In this document: piece by piece, positions 45,448 to 56,798 of the stretch | Position numbering within the stretch: the stretch's first letter is position 1 | How the letters are laid out: the number at the start of each line of letters is the position of its first letter | Assembly: GCA_025927955.1 (NCBI GenBank) | Contig: JAICKK010000002.1 | Location: 1-56,798, forward strand | DNA length: 56,798 nt | Reading direction: 5' to 3' | Source: Nocardioidaceae bacterium | Lineage (GTDB): Bacteria; Actinomycetota; Actinomycetes; Propionibacteriales; Nocardioidaceae | Program-made: the position numbers and the translations under genes | Notes under the pieces: model-generated | Databases searched by the model: none | What the model was told of the DNA's origin: nothing | The model's input: only the letters and a program-made list of their open reading frames with translations

Positions 45448-46000
45448 TCCGGAGAAGGACGCGGGACCCGCGCCCGAGCACGAGGAGACCGGGCTGGACC
45501 TGGCTCGCAGCATCGCCCGCGCGCTCGCCGGGGGCGCCTCACGGCGCCGCGGCGGCAGCGGCGGTGCGCGTCCCGCCGGGCCCGGACGTCGCTTCGGCCG
45601 GTGGGGCGAGCCTCCGCAGGCCTCCGGGGCTCATCCCGACGAGCGGGACCCTCAGCTGCTGGACTCCACCATCGGCCGGCTCATCGACGACCAGGGCTGG
45701 GGCACCGACGTGCGGGTGCACGGGGTGTTCTCGCGGTGGGACCGCATCGTCGGCCGGGGCGTGGCCGAGCACTGCCGGCCGGAGGCCTTCGCCGAGGCGA
45801 AGCTGGTGGTGCGCACGGACTCCACCGCGTGGGCCACCCAGATGCGGATGCTGGCGCCCACCGTGGTGCGGCGCCTCAACGAGGAGCTCGGCGACGACAC
45901 CGTGAAGGTCATCGACGTCCGCGGCCCGCACGGCCCGTCGTGGAAGCGCGGGCCCCGCTCGGTCCGGGACGGCCGCGGGCCGCGCGACACCTACGGCTGA
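45437..46000 (+). CDS. DciA family protein (DUF721), predicted replicative helicase operator
   Basis: 187 residues. The C-terminal half (about 85-160) has the DUF721 core: [35 protein letters not shown] and RRLNEELG. It overlaps recF by 11 bases and precedes gyrB, as in mycobacteria (Rv0004). DciA proteins aid loading of DnaB in bacteria lacking DnaC. The first 75 residues are Arg/Gly-rich and disordered. Confidence 0.9.
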   Translation: MSADPEKDAGPAPEHEETGLDLARSIARALAGGASRRRGGSGGARPAGPGRRFGRWGEPPQASGAHPDERDPQLLDSTIGRLIDDQGWGTDVRVHGVFSRWDRIVGRGVAEHCRPEAFAEAKLVVRTDSTAWATQMRMLAPTVVRRLNEELGDDTVKVIDVRGPHGPSWKRGPRSVRDGRGPRDTYG

Positions 46001-46206
46001 CCCGTCCCGACGCCGTCCCGACGCTGCCCCGGGAGCGTCCCAGGAGCCGCCAGATCGGCCCTGAGCCGTCAGCCCCCGGTATGGGGACTAGAACATGCCC
46101 CCGTTCACGCGTCCTGGGCGCCGTTGCGGGCCGGGAACGGCCCTTCGTGGTCGGCGGAGGACCCCACGGCTGTGGGTGACGACGCCGGATCGGGCCCTGT
46201 GCGCGG

Positions 46207-46212
46207 TACACT
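46207..46212 (+). promoter_or_regulatory. candidate gyrB -10 box (TACACT)
   Basis: In the 280-base DciA-gyrB gap, TACACT is preceded by a G/C-rich stretch without a good -35. The rest of that gap shows no gene or clear hairpin. Confidence 0.35.
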
Positions 46213-46268
46213 GGAGCGCAGGTCGTTCCCACTCCGGGGTCGACCGTCGCTTTGTGCGCACACGTTGA

Positions 46269-48527
<2,259 letters not shown>

Positions 48528-48592
48528 GCCCTGGTTCGGCGGCTCCCGCCCGGCACACGGACACCGTGACCACAGCGACAGAAGGATGACCC

Positions 48593-51313
48593 GTGACTGA
48601 CAACACCACCGACGGCGGCGGCATCGTCCCTCTCGGCGGCCGGATCGAGCCGGTCGAGCTGCAGGTGGAGATGCAGCGCTCGTACATCGACTATGCGATG
48701 ACCGTGATCGTCGGGCGGGCACTGCCCGACGTCCGCGACGGGCTCAAGCCGGTGCACCGGCGGGTGCTCTACGCGATGTACGACGGGGGCTACCGCCCGG
48801 ACCGCGGCTACTCCAAGTGCGCGCGCGTGGTCGGCGAGGTGATGGGTCAGTACCACCCGCACGGCGACTCGGCGATCTACGACACCCTGGTGCGCCTGGC
48901 CCAGCCGTGGGTGATGCGCTCGCCGCTGGTCGACAGCCAGGGGAACTTCGGCTCGCCGGGCAACGACCCGGCGGCCGCCATGCGCTACACCGAGTGCAAG
49001 ATGGCGCCGCTGGCCCTGGAGATGGTCCGCGACATCGAGCGCGACACCGTCGACTTCACCCCGAACTACGACGGCCGCTCCCAGGAGCCGAGCATCCTCC
49101 CGGCCCGGTTCCCGAACCTGCTGGCCAACGGGTCGGCCGGGATCGCGGTCGGGATGGCCACGAACATCCCGCCCCACAACCTGCGCGAGCTCAACGACGG
49201 CGTGCAGTGGGCCCTGCAGCACCCCGACGCGACGCGGGAGGAGCTGCTCGAGGCGCTCCTGGAGCGCATCAAGGGCCCGGACTTCCCGACGCACGGCCTG
49301 ATCGTCGGCCGCCAGGGCATCGAGCAGGCCTACCGCACCGGCCGCGGCTCGATCACGATGCGCGCGGTCGTCGACGTCGAGGAGGACGCGAAGGGCCGCA
49401 CCCAGCTGGTGATCACCGAGCTTCCCTACCAGGTCAACCCGGACAACCTGGCGCTCAAGATCGCCGAGAACGCCGACTCCGGGCGGATCCAGGGCATCGC
49501 CGACGTGCGCGACAACACCTCGGCGCGCACGGGGCAGCGGCTGATCGTCGTCCTCAAGCGGGACGCGGTCGCGCGGGTGGTGCTCAACAACCTCTACAAG
49601 CACACCGAGCTGCAGACGAACTTCGCCGCGAACATGCTGGCCCTGGTCGACGGCGTCCCGCGGACGCTGACGCTCGACCAGTTCATCTCCCACTGGGTCG
49701 CCCACCAGGTCGAGGTCATCCAGCGGCGCACGCAGTACCTCCTGCGCGAGGCCCAGGAGCGGGCGCACGTCCTGCGCGGCCTGGTCAAGGCCCTGGACAT
49801 GCTCGACGAGGTGATCGCGCTGATCCGCCGCTCGCCCGAGGTCGACGACGCCCGGACCGGGCTGATCGAGCTGCTGGAGATCGACGAGATCCAGGCCAAC
49901 GCGATCCTCGACATGCAGCTGCGCCGGCTGGCCGCCCTGGAGCGGCAGCGGATCGTCGACCGGCTGGCCGAGATCGAGCTGGAGATCGCCGACTACGAGG
50001 ACATCCTCGCCAGCGAGGTGCGCCAGCGGCAGATCATCTCCGAGGAGCTGCAGGCCATCGTCGACAAGTTCGGCGACGAGCGCCGCAGCCGGATCATCGC
50101 GGCCGACGGCGACCTGTCGATGGAGGACCTGATCCCCGACGAGGACCTGGTCGTCACCATCACCCGCGGCGGCTACGCCAAGCGCACCAACGCGGGTCTC
50201 TACCGGACCCAGAGGCGCGGCGGCAAGGGCGTGCGCGGGGCGACGCTGCGCGGCGACGACGTCGTCGAGCACTTCATGGCGACCAGCAACCACCACTGGC
50301 TGCTGTTCTTCACCACGGCCGGCCGCGTCTACCGCACCAAGGCCTACAACCTGCCCGAGGCCTCGCGCGACGCCAAGGGGGGTCACGTGGCCGGGCTGCT
50401 CTCCTTCCAGCCCGACGAGAGCATCGCCCAGGTGCTGGCGATCCGCGACTACCAGCAGGCGCCGTACCTCGTGCTGGCCACCCGCAACGGGCTGGTGAAG
50501 AAGACCCGGCTCGGGGACTACAACAGCCCCCGCCAGGCCGGCGTCATCGCGATCAACTTCCGCGAGGACGACGACCAGCTGATCGGCGCCGAGCTGGCCA
50601 ACGAGGACGACGACATCCTGCTGGTCTCCCGCAAGGGGCAGGCCATCCGGTTCCCCGCCGACGACGGCCAGCTGCGGCCGATGGGCCGGGCCACCTCGGG
50701 CGTCACCGGCATGAAGTTCCGCGACGGCGACCGGCTGCTGTCGATGTCGGTGATCCGCGCCGACCAGGTCGCCGCCGAGGCGGCGGCTGCCACCGGTACG
50801 TCGGAGGCGGCCGACGACCTGCCGCAGGTGAGCGAGCAGTACGTCTTCACGATCACCGACGGCGGGTTCGCCAAGCGCACCCGGATCTCGGAGTACCGCC
50901 TCCAGTCGCGCGGCGGCATCGGGATCAAGGCCATGAAGCAGGACGACGAGCGCGGCGAGCTCGTCGGTGCCTTCATCGTGGTCGAGGGCGACGAGGTGCT
51001 CGCCATCAAGCAGTCCGGCCAGGTCACCCGCAGCGCGATCGACGAGCACCTGCGGCCCACCGGCCGGGACACGAAGGGTGTCCGGTTCGTCGGCGTCAGC
51101 GAGGGCGACCAGGTCGCGGTCGTGGCCCGCAGCGTGGAGCACGCGCCGGAGATCGAGGACGCCGCCGAGGAGGGAGCCGGGCTGGACGGATCGGCTCAGG
51201 ATGCGACAATCGAGGACGGGACGTCCTCGGCCGCCGCTGCGGCCGGTGACGGAACCACGATCGAGGAACAGACCGACGAAGAGGTCGACCCAGCCGACGA
51301 CGAGGAGTCCTGA
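48593..51313 (+). CDS. gyrA: DNA gyrase subunit A
   Basis: 906 residues. Catalytic Tyr132 in [10 protein letters not shown], quinolone pocket [10 protein letters not shown] with Ser93 and Asp97 (the sensitive-type residues), and GyrA-box QRRGGKG (near residue 540). The tail after about residue 840 is acidic and Ala-rich. GTG start with GAAGGA upstream. Next gene overlaps by one base. Confidence 0.97.
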   Translation: MTDNTTDGGGIVPLGGRIEPVELQVEMQRSYIDYAMTVIVGRALPDVRDGLKPVHRRVLYAMYDGGYRPDRGYSKCARVVGEVMGQYHPHGDSAIYDTLVRLAQPWVMRSPLVDSQGNFGSPGNDPAAAMRYTECKMAPLALEMVRDIERDTVDFTPNYDGRSQEPSILPARFPNLLANGSAGIAVGMATNIPPHNLRELNDGVQWALQHPDATREELLEALLERIKGPDFPTHGLIVGRQGIEQAYRTGRGSITMRAVVDVEEDAKGRTQLVITELPYQVNPDNLALKIAENADSGRIQGIADVRDNTSARTGQRLIVVLKRDAVARVVLNNLYKHTELQTNFAANMLALVDGVPRTLTLDQFISHWVAHQVEVIQRRTQYLLREAQERAHVLRGLVKALDMLDEVIALIRRSPEVDDARTGLIELLEIDEIQANAILDMQLRRLAALERQRIVDRLAEIELEIADYEDILASEVRQRQIISEELQAIVDKFGDERRSRIIAADGDLSMEDLIPDEDLVVTITRGGYAKRTNAGLYRTQRRGGKGVRGATLRGDDVVEHFMATSNHHWLLFFTTAGRVYRTKAYNLPEASRDAKGGHVAGLLSFQPDESIAQVLAIRDYQQAPYLVLATRNGLVKKTRLGDYNSPRQAGVIAINFREDDDQLIGAELANEDDDILLVSRKGQAIRFPADDGQLRPMGRATSGVTGMKFRDGDRLLSMSVIRADQVAAEAAAATGTSEAADDLPQVSEQYVFTITDGGFAKRTRISEYRLQSRGGIGIKAMKQDDERGELVGAFIVVEGDEVLAIKQSGQVTRSAIDEHLRPTGRDTKGVRFVGVSEGDQVAVVARSVEHAPEIEDAAEEGAGLDGSAQDATIEDGTSSAAAAAGDGTTIEEQTDEEVDPADDEES

Positions 51314-51978
51314 TGGCTGACCGACGTGCCGACGACACCCCCCTGGCGCCCCGCCGGCCCTTGTCCGGACCCGCCCCGGCGGCCGAGCGCGGGGCCGGTG
51401 AGCGCACGGGTCGCCGCGGCAGCGCCGCCCGGTCGATGAGCGAGCGGGTGTCCTCCGCGGTCAGGGCGGCCGGCACCTCCGCGTCCTCGGGACAGGCGGC
51501 CACCGCCACCCGGGAGCGGGAGGACACCGGCCGCATCGGGCGGCCCACCGCGGGAGCCTCGACGGCCACCGGCCGCTCCGGCGCCCCCGCGGGTCGGCCG
51601 CGAGGCACCCGCCGGGCGCGGCTGCGCCTGGTGCATCTCGACCCGTGGTCGGTGATGAAGACCTCGTTCCTGCTCTCGATCGCCCTGGGCATCGTGATCG
51701 TGGTCGCGGTCGCCGTGGTGTGGTCGGTGCTCGGTGCCGCCGGCGTCTGGACGTCGATCAACCAGACGGTCACCGACGTCGTCGGCGGCGACACGGCGCA
51801 GAACTTCGACGTGCAGAACTACGTCGGCACCAGCCGGGTGCTCGGCTTCGCGATGATCGTGGCCGTCCTCGACGTGCTGCTGATCACCGCGATCTCGACG
51901 CTCGCGGCGTTCCTGTACAACCTCGCCGCCGCGCTCCTCGGTGGCATCGAGGTCACGCTGGCCGAGGACGAGCGTTGA
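51313..51978 (+). CDS. DUF3566 membrane protein (Rv0007-like)
   Basis: 221 residues. A disordered 110-residue N-terminus (Arg/Ala/Gly/Ser) precedes RLRLVHLDPWSVMKTSFLLSIALGIVIVVAVAVVW (transmembrane 1) and a second helix (RVLGFAMIVAVLDVLLITAISTLAAFLYN). ATG overlaps the gyrA stop (TGATG). Position after gyrA is conserved in actinobacteria; function unknown. Confidence 0.9.
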   Translation: MADRRADDTPLAPRRPLSGPAPAAERGAGERTGRRGSAARSMSERVSSAVRAAGTSASSGQAATATREREDTGRIGRPTAGASTATGRSGAPAGRPRGTRRARLRLVHLDPWSVMKTSFLLSIALGIVIVVAVAVVWSVLGAAGVWTSINQTVTDVVGGDTAQNFDVQNYVGTSRVLGFAMIVAVLDVLLITAISTLAAFLYNLAAALLGGIEVTLAEDER

Positions 51979-51993
51979 GCTCGCACCCGTAGC

Positions 51994-52016
51994 ACCGGAC
52001 CGCCGTCCCGTCCGGT
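51994..52016 (+). terminator. short stem-loop after DUF3566 gene, possible terminator
   Basis: ACCGGAC paired with GTCCGGT, nine-base loop, followed by TT. It may end the gyrBA transcript. Confidence 0.45.
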
Positions 52017-52046
52017 TTGGGCGGCGTCGCGGCCATGCGGTAGCCT
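52017..52046 (+). promoter_or_regulatory. candidate tRNA-Ile promoter TTGGGC-N18-TAGCCT
   Basis: Immediately downstream of the stem-loop, about 48 bases before the tRNA. Another possible -10, TATCAT at 52083-52088, would start at the mature tRNA end and is less likely. Confidence 0.4.
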
Positions 52047-52093
52047 CTGCCGTCGGCTCGGCGCCGCGCGGTCGGCGACGTGTATCATCACCG

Positions 52094-52167
52094 GGGCCTA
52101 TAGCTCAGACGGTTAGAGCGCTTCCCTGATAAGGAAGAGGTCAGAGGTTCAAGTCCTCTTAGGCCCA
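52094..52167 (+). tRNA. ileT: tRNA-Ile (GAT anticodon)
   Basis: 74 bases. Acceptor stem GGGCCTA pairs with TAGGCCC, D-arm AGCTCAGACGGTTAGAGC, anticodon loop CTGATAA and T-arm AGAGGTTCAAGTCCTCT. CCA is not encoded. Confidence 0.97.
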
Positions 52168-52278
52168 CGCTCGGCCCGCCTTCGACCCCTCCGCCCCCGT
52201 CGTGGACAGAGCCCGGGGCGCCGAGCGGCCCGTCGTACCTGTCACCCCCCGGGTGGCCGGCTCGGGCCTCCCGTGCGG

Positions 52279-52911
52279 TCAGGTCAGGCGGTGGTGGTGA
52301 GCGTAGGAGACCGCCTGGGCCCGGTCGTGGCTGCCGGTCTTGGCGAAGATGTGGTTGACGTGCGTCTTGATGGTCGCCTCGCTGACGAAGAGCAGCCGGG
52401 CGATCTCGGCGTTGGTGGTGCCGGAGGCGATGAGACGCAGCACCTCGACCTCGCGGTCGGTGAGCCCGTCGGGCAGCTTCGAGGAGGCGGAGGGCGTCAG
52501 GCGCACCGCCTCGACCAGGCGGGCCTGCACGCCCGCGTCGAGGACGGCCTGGCCGGCCGCCGCAGCCTCGATCGCGCGGCGGATGTGGTCGCGGCCGGCG
52601 TCCTTGGTGAGGTAGCCGATGGCTCCCGCGCGAAGTGCGTCCAGGATCGACTCGTCGTCTGCATAGGTGGTGAGGACGACGACCTGCGTCGATGGGTGGT
52701 GGGCGCGCACGCGCCGCGTCGCCTCGATGCCGTCGATGCGGGGCATGCGCAGGTCCATCAACACGACATCGGGGGTGACCCGCGCGACGAGTGCGAGCAC
52801 CTCCTGACCGTCGCCGGCGGACCCGACCACCTCGACGTCGGGCATCGTGGTCAGCAGCGTGACCAGGCCTTCTCGTACGGCGGTCTGGTCGTCGGCGACC
52901 ACGACCCTCAT
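52279..52911 (-). CDS. NarL/LuxR-type response regulator
   Basis: 210 residues. Receiver domain with acidic pair D7/D8 and phosphoacceptor Asp53 (LMDLRMP), conserved Thr/Lys (VVVLTTYADD; YLTKDAG), and a C-terminal LuxR HTH (LTDREVEVLRLIASGTTNAEIARLLFVSEATIKTHVNHIFAKTG). ATG overlaps the kinase stop (ATGA). Target genes unknown. Confidence 0.94.
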   Translation of the reverse strand: MRVVVADDQTAVREGLVTLLTTMPDVEVVGSAGDGQEVLALVARVTPDVVLMDLRMPRIDGIEATRRVRAHHPSTQVVVLTTYADDESILDALRAGAIGYLTKDAGRDHIRRAIEAAAAGQAVLDAGVQARLVEAVRLTPSASSKLPDGLTDREVEVLRLIASGTTNAEIARLLFVSEATIKTHVNHIFAKTGSHDRAQAVSYAHHHRLT

Positions 52912-54053
52912 ACCGGCACCGTCGCCCGCACCGCCCAGCCCGAGCCGTGTGCCGCAGCGGACACCTCGCCACCGACCAGCTCGATGCGCTCACGCATGCC
53001 ACGCAACCCGAAGCCCCCGCCCGTGTCACGCAGCGCGCTCGCGGCTCGGCCCTCCGGGCAGGGCCCGTTCTCGACCAGGAGGGCGGTCGTCCGAGCTCCG
53101 TAGTCGAGGTGCACGGTCACCGAGGCGCCGGGTGCGTGCTTGCCCGCGTTGCTCAGTGCCTCCTGCGCGGCCCGGTACAGCGCGAGCTCGACGTTGGAGG
53201 GGAGACGCCGTTGAGCACCGGTGACTCTGAGCGTGGCCGCGCTGGTGGACGCGAGGGCGGTGAGCTGCTCGGCCAGCTGAATCGGCTCGTCGTGCAGGGC
53301 CTGCACCGCCGTGCGGGTCTCGGCCAGCCCCTCCACGGCGAAGCGGCGGGCGTGCTGCACGTACTGGCGTGCCCTGGACGGGTCGGCCTGCGACTCGAGC
53401 AGCGCGTCGGCCGCGTCGAGCTGGACCGACAGCGCGCCGAGCGAGTGCGCGAGCACGTCGTGCACCTCGCGCGCGATCCGGTTGCGCTCGGCCAGGGCGG
53501 CGGCACGCGCCTGCTCCGCGTCGGCTCGGACCCGCTCAGCCAGCAGCTGCTCGGCCTGCGCAGCGCGCGACCGATACTGGCGTCGGGTGGCGCCGCCCAG
53601 GATCGCCGCAGCGATCGCGAGCAGGCCTTCGGCGATGATCGCGTGCGGGCTGCTGGCGGCCAGGACGGTGAGCGTGAGCGAGACCGCGCCGAGCATCGCG
53701 ACGACCAGGGTGGCGACGGCACCCATCAGCGTCGCGGTCGCGATCACGGCGACCGCGGGGAAGGCGATGCCGACCGGCGCGAGCCCGCCCACCGATCCGC
53801 CGGCGGCGGCGAGCCCGGCCAGCGCCATCCAGGTCAAGGGCACGGCCGCTCCCAGCCGCTCAGCTGCCAGCCACGCCAGCCAGGCGGCGGCGGTCACCGC
53901 CAGCAGCGCGACCGGGACGCGCGGTGACCCGTCGTCGTGGTGCTCGCTCGAGGTCGCCCACAGCAGCGCGACCAAGCCGCCGACCCGGGCGACGCGCACC
54001 GCGCCGCCGGTCCCGCCGATTCGGTCGAGTCGAAGCCGCCGCACCGACCCCAT
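52908..54053 (-). CDS. sensor histidine kinase (HisKA_3 type)
   Basis: 381 residues. Five or six membrane helices (about 20-155) with little periplasmic loop, phosphoacceptor His198 in ERNRIAREVHDVLAHS, N-box QEALSNAGKH and G-box GGGFGLRGMRERI. Signals of such kinases are often membrane-associated. It overlaps the regulator by four bases and follows a small membrane-protein gene by 28 bases, suggesting a three-gene unit. Confidence 0.93.
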   Translation of the reverse strand: MGSVRRLRLDRIGGTGGAVRVARVGGLVALLWATSSEHHDDGSPRVPVALLAVTAAAWLAWLAAERLGAAVPLTWMALAGLAAAGGSVGGLAPVGIAFPAVAVIATATLMGAVATLVVAMLGAVSLTLTVLAASSPHAIIAEGLLAIAAAILGGATRRQYRSRAAQAEQLLAERVRADAEQARAAALAERNRIAREVHDVLAHSLGALSVQLDAADALLESQADPSRARQYVQHARRFAVEGLAETRTAVQALHDEPIQLAEQLTALASTSAATLRVTGAQRRLPSNVELALYRAAQEALSNAGKHAPGASVTVHLDYGARTTALLVENGPCPEGRAASALRDTGGGFGLRGMRERIELVGGEVSAAAHGSGWAVRATVPV

Positions 54054-54081
54054 AGCCGTCAGTGTCCCACCGGGTCAGCAC

Positions 54082-54612
54082 TCAGGCGGCCACGAATCGG
54101 CGCAGCAGCCCGCCGCGCTCGATGGTCGCACCGGTACGACGCGCCTTGACGTAGATGACGCCCGTGCGGGAGACGACCTCGATGATCGCCATCGCGATGA
54201 ACGCGGTACCCCAGGCGGGGCCGCCGGTGATGTGGTGGCCGAGGCTGAAGTCCCGGACGGTGGACGCGCCGCCATGCCCGACCCACAGCGAGAACGCGAC
54301 GCGGGCGCCGATGCCGAGCACCCACAGGAGCGCGGCGAACGCGCCGGCCTTCGCGACCGCGGTGGCGCCCTGCCGGAACACGCCGGTGGCCAGCCCGGCG
54401 CAGACGCCGAGCGTGGCGCCGGCGAGTGCCCCGCCGATCTCGAGCACGAGGTCGTTGCCGCCGGTGGGGATGGTCCCCAGCAGTGAGGTCGCGATCCACA
54501 CCGTCATCACGACGGGGAAGACCAGCGCGGCCTTGGTGACCTTGATGCCGCGGATCTGCAGCAGCACCAGGCCGACGAGTGCGATGTTGAGCGCGTATTC
54601 GGTGGTCGTCAT
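54082..54612 (-). CDS. small polytopic membrane protein (DUF1453/CcdC-like)
   Basis: About 176 residues with five hydrophobic segments (for example YALNIALVGLVLLQIRGI and LVFPVVMTVWIATSLLG) and a basic C-terminus with KARRTGATIERGG. ATG (MTTTEY) chosen; a longer reading starts in low-complexity sequence. Same strand and close to the sensor kinase, so perhaps its accessory or target. No clear catalytic motif; family guess from hydropathy and layout only. Confidence 0.65.
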   Translation of the reverse strand: MTTTEYALNIALVGLVLLQIRGIKVTKAALVFPVVMTVWIATSLLGTIPTGGNDLVLEIGGALAGATLGVCAGLATGVFRQGATAVAKAGAFAALLWVLGIGARVAFSLWVGHGGASTVRDFSLGHHITGGPAWGTAFIAMAIIEVVSRTGVIYVKARRTGATIERGGLLRRFVAA

Positions 54613-54761
54613 GGCGACCACTGTCCGTTCTGCGCGCCGGTCGCGCATCGCCTGCTGGGTGGAGCCCGGGGTTGATCCGGTCTCCACCCGGTGACGCGGC
54701 ACGGGGCGCGCTCCGCGGCACGTGGACCGCGTCGTCGCGTACGTCGGCCTCGTCGACGGCG

Positions 54762-56375
54762 TCAGCGCGAGGACGGAAGCCGGTCGGTCGGGACAGGTGC
54801 CAGCACCGCGCGGCTCTTGCCGGCACCCTTCGCGGCGTACATGGCCGTGTCGGCCATCCGCAGCAGCAGCGCCGCGGTCGCCTCGCGGTCGTCGACCGGG
54901 GTCGCCGTACGCGGTGGCGCCAGCGTCAGCAGGCCACCGGAAGCACCGACCGCGTCGCCGCGGCGGTCCTCGGCGTGGTGACGTGACTCGGCGGCGGAGT
55001 GCCGGGCGATGCCGACGCTGATCGACGTCCGCACCGAGCGTCCGCCGACGATGGCCTCCTCCTGCATCGAGTCCACCACGCGGTCCGCGACACCGAGGGT
55101 GTCACCGGAGTCCTCGAGCAGGACCGCGAACTCGTCACCGCCGAGGCGGGCCACGGTGTCGCTGACCCGTACGCACTCCAGCAGCCGCGCGGCGACGACG
55201 CGCAGCAGCTCGTCGCCCGCCTCGTGCCCGAGCTCGTCGTTGACGTGCTTGAAGTCGTCGAGGTCGCAGAACAGCACGCTGACCTCGGCGGACGGCCGCA
55301 GCAGGGCCCGGTCCAGGCGGTCGGCGAACAGCACCCGGTTGGCCAGGCCCGTCAGCGGGTCGTGCAGCGCCTGGTGCTCGAGCTGGTCGCGGGCGTCGGC
55401 CAGGGCCAGCAGGAGCCGCTGGTTCTCCCGGATGGAGAGGAACTGGCGGGTCAGCATCATCAGCACCAGGGAGAGGCCGAGCAGCAGCTCGACCGTCTGC
55501 GCGCCCGGGGCTCGCAGGAGGTGCAGGCACAGGGCCGCCCCGGCTCCGAAGAGCGGGACGTAGGCCATGGCCAGACGCAGCAGTGACGGCCGTGGGGTGC
55601 CGGGAGGCGGGCTGCCGTCGGGACTGCCGCGCCGGACGGTCAGGCCCGCGGCGGCCACGAGCAGGAACCCGACCACCCAGCCGCTGCTGACCAGGTCGGC
55701 GGAGGTGTACGCGCCGATGCCGATGAGGTACACGTAGGCGCTGTCCGCGAACGCCAGGCCTCCGAGGCCGGCCGCCAGCAGCGCGAGCGTCGCGCGCTCC
55801 GCCCTGGCACCGCGAGCCAGCGCGATGAGCACCAGCGTGGCCAGGACCAGGTCACCGACCGGGTACGCCAGCGACAGGGCCAGCGGCAGCAGCGCGTCAC
55901 CGCCGTCGGCGACCACCGAGCCGAGGGCGGTCACCCAGGACAGGACCAGCAGGGAGGCGGCGATGATGACTCCGTCCATGACGTCGCGGCCCCGGGCGAC
56001 GAGCTGGTCGCTCTGCGTCCCCAGCCAGGTGACGAGGCCGACGGCGCACAGCAGCGGGAAGAGCACGAACCCCACGTCGGACAGCGACGGGAAGGGCACG
56101 TCGCGCCCGGCGACCACCTCGTAGTAGCTCCAGACGACCTGACCGGCGGCCCAGGCCCCGTTGCCGGCGGCCAGCCACGACCATGCGCGCCGCCGGGACC
56201 CGCCCGTACGTCGGGCCGCCACCGTGCAGCCCGCCGCGGCCGCCGCGGCGGCGCCCAGCTGGCCGGCGTTGCTGAGGACCGTGACGGCGAAGTCACCGAG
56301 GTCGCCCAGCTGCAGGACGCCGATGAACGCGGCGCTGAGCAGCGTCACGCCGCCGACGAGCACCCAGGTCCGCAT
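54762..56375 (-). CDS. membrane-bound diguanylate cyclase (GGDEF protein)
   Basis: 537 residues. About nine membrane helices (to residue 315), then a GGDEF domain with [23 protein letters not shown]-site R403-V-S-D406 and active site G412-G-D-E-F416. It should make cyclic di-GMP and be product-inhibited. A roughly 40-residue insertion (about 461-500, [10 protein letters not shown]...) interrupts the domain between VGIARHS and the ADTAMYAAK helix. No EAL domain. ATG with GGAGGGAGG upstream. Confidence 0.92.
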   Translation of the reverse strand: MRTWVLVGGVTLLSAAFIGVLQLGDLGDFAVTVLSNAGQLGAAAAAAAGCTVAARRTGGSRRRAWSWLAAGNGAWAAGQVVWSYYEVVAGRDVPFPSLSDVGFVLFPLLCAVGLVTWLGTQSDQLVARGRDVMDGVIIAASLLVLSWVTALGSVVADGGDALLPLALSLAYPVGDLVLATLVLIALARGARAERATLALLAAGLGGLAFADSAYVYLIGIGAYTSADLVSSGWVVGFLLVAAAGLTVRRGSPDGSPPPGTPRPSLLRLAMAYVPLFGAGAALCLHLLRAPGAQTVELLLGLSLVLMMLTRQFLSIRENQRLLLALADARDQLEHQALHDPLTGLANRVLFADRLDRALLRPSAEVSVLFCDLDDFKHVNDELGHEAGDELLRVVAARLLECVRVSDTVARLGGDEFAVLLEDSGDTLGVADRVVDSMQEEAIVGGRSVRTSISVGIARHSAAESRHHAEDRRGDAVGASGGLLTLAPPRTATPVDDREATAALLLRMADTAMYAAKGAGKSRAVLAPVPTDRLPSSR

Positions 56376-56510
56376 GCCGGCCTCCCTCCGTACGTCAAGG
56401 GTGGCAGCGCGTGAACCAGGTCACCATCCGTTCCACCGACGTGTGGCCGGACGGCGGAGTCAGGATAGCCCGGACGTGCGGCCGCCCACGCCCAGGCAGG
56501 CCAGCGTTGC

Positions 56511-56516
56511 TAGAGT
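56511..56516 (+). promoter_or_regulatory. candidate -10 box (TAGAGT) for the DLW-39 gene
   Basis: Lies 31 bases before the start codon, with a GAGAGG ribosome binding site between. No clear -35. Confidence 0.35.
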
Positions 56517-56547
56517 CGTCGGTCGCACACCGGTGAGAGGAAACTCG

Positions 56548-56673
56548 ATGAAGAAGCTCGTGCTCGTGGCCGCCGCCGCGCTCGCTGCCGTGCTGGCCAG
56601 CCGGAAGGCGCGCGCAGGCCGCCATGAGCAGGCTCTGTGGGCCGAGGCGACCGACGACGTCAAGCGGTCCTGA
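56548..56673 (+). CDS. DLW-39 family small protein
   Basis: 41 residues: MKKLVLVAAAALAAVLASRKARAGRHEQALWAEATDDVKRS. One N-terminal hydrophobic segment, then a basic and an acidic patch. A tiny protein of this type is conserved between gyrA and the alanine tRNA in actinobacteria. The GAGAGG at 56534-56539 fixes the start. Function unknown. Confidence 0.75.
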   Translation: MKKLVLVAAAALAAVLASRKARAGRHEQALWAEATDDVKRS

Positions 56674-56718
56674 CCGGCCGGCCGCTCCACCCGCTCACGG
56701 CGGTCGCCCGCCGTACCG

Positions 56719-56791
56719 GGGGCCATGGCGCAATTGGTAGCGCACCTGCTTTGCAAGCAGGGGGTTAGGGGTTCGAGTCCCCTTGGCTCCA
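56719..56791 (+). tRNA. alaT: tRNA-Ala (TGC anticodon)
   Basis: 73 bases. Acceptor GGGGCCA pairs with TGGCTCC (one G-T pair), anticodon loop TTTGCAA, T-arm GGGGTTCGAGTCCCC. CCA is not encoded. Confidence 0.97.
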
Positions 56792-56798
56792 CCCGACA

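Noticed and set aside
52168-52227. Hairpin CGCTCGGC/GCCGAGCG after tRNA-Ile
   Set aside because: The arms are separated by a 44-base loop and no T-tract follows; too weak to call a terminator.

Overview
The window is the chromosomal replication-origin neighbourhood of a high-GC actinobacterium. GTG starts, four-base stop/start overlaps, actinobacterial TTGTCCACA-type DnaA boxes, GTTTCACGTGGAAC-type parS sites and gene order all fit Nocardioidaceae or a close relative. The order is the widely conserved cca - DUF6049 - murJ - sigM - trxB - trxA - cwlM - parB - parA - rsmG - jag - yidC - yidD - rnpA - rpmH - dnaA - oriC - dnaN - gnd - recF - DciA/DUF721 - gyrB - gyrA - DUF3566 - tRNA-Ile - tRNA-Ala. 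No insertion sequence, phage, CRISPR array or defence island was seen.

Region by region. 1-330 holds REP-like palindromic and tandem repeats. 285-7392 holds a GT87-type membrane protein and a class A penicillin-binding protein (minus strand), diverging from padR-ino1 and an MFS transporter; a REP-like palindrome separates ino1 from the MFS gene. 7395-15307 is an accessory block: a GntR/FadR-type regulator diverging from a six-gene operon for a proline-iminopeptidase-like hydrolase and a complete peptide ABC importer. 15325-24634 carries cca diverging from DUF6049 - murJ - pseudokinase - ECF sigma - anti-sigma, joined by four-base overlaps except in front of the pseudokinase gene. 24654-26307 is the thioredoxin system, with promoters matching the SigR/SigH disulfide-stress consensus and a strong terminator. 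26430-33438 holds CwlM, a GNAT protein, an aminotransferase, an ATP-grasp D-Ala-D-Ala-ligase-like protein, an acyltransferase, an unknown protein and an SDR. 33529-39400 is the minus-strand rpmH to parB operon. 39401-42122 contains dnaA and the origin. 42123-51978 is the plus-strand dnaN to gyrA block. 52094-56791 has tRNA-Ile and tRNA-Ala, separated by a two-component system, a membrane protein and a GGDEF protein on the minus strand.

The genes join replication and segregation (DnaA, DnaN, RecF, DciA, gyrase, ParAB and four parS), ribosome and membrane-protein biogenesis (RpmH, RnpA, YidC, YidD, Jag, RsmG, Cca), cell-wall synthesis (class A PBP, MurJ, pseudokinase, CwlM, Ddl-like ligase), inositol synthesis and redox homeostasis. 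I do not see a clearly novel multi-gene system. The most informative oddities are four parS sites that double as V-P-R-E-T codons in ParA and RsmG, a CwlM with all amidase zinc ligands replaced, a free-standing pseudokinase next to MurJ, SigR-type promoters before trxB and trxA with short upstream ORFs in the trxB leader, and a gene whose stop codon lies in REP-like repeat DNA.
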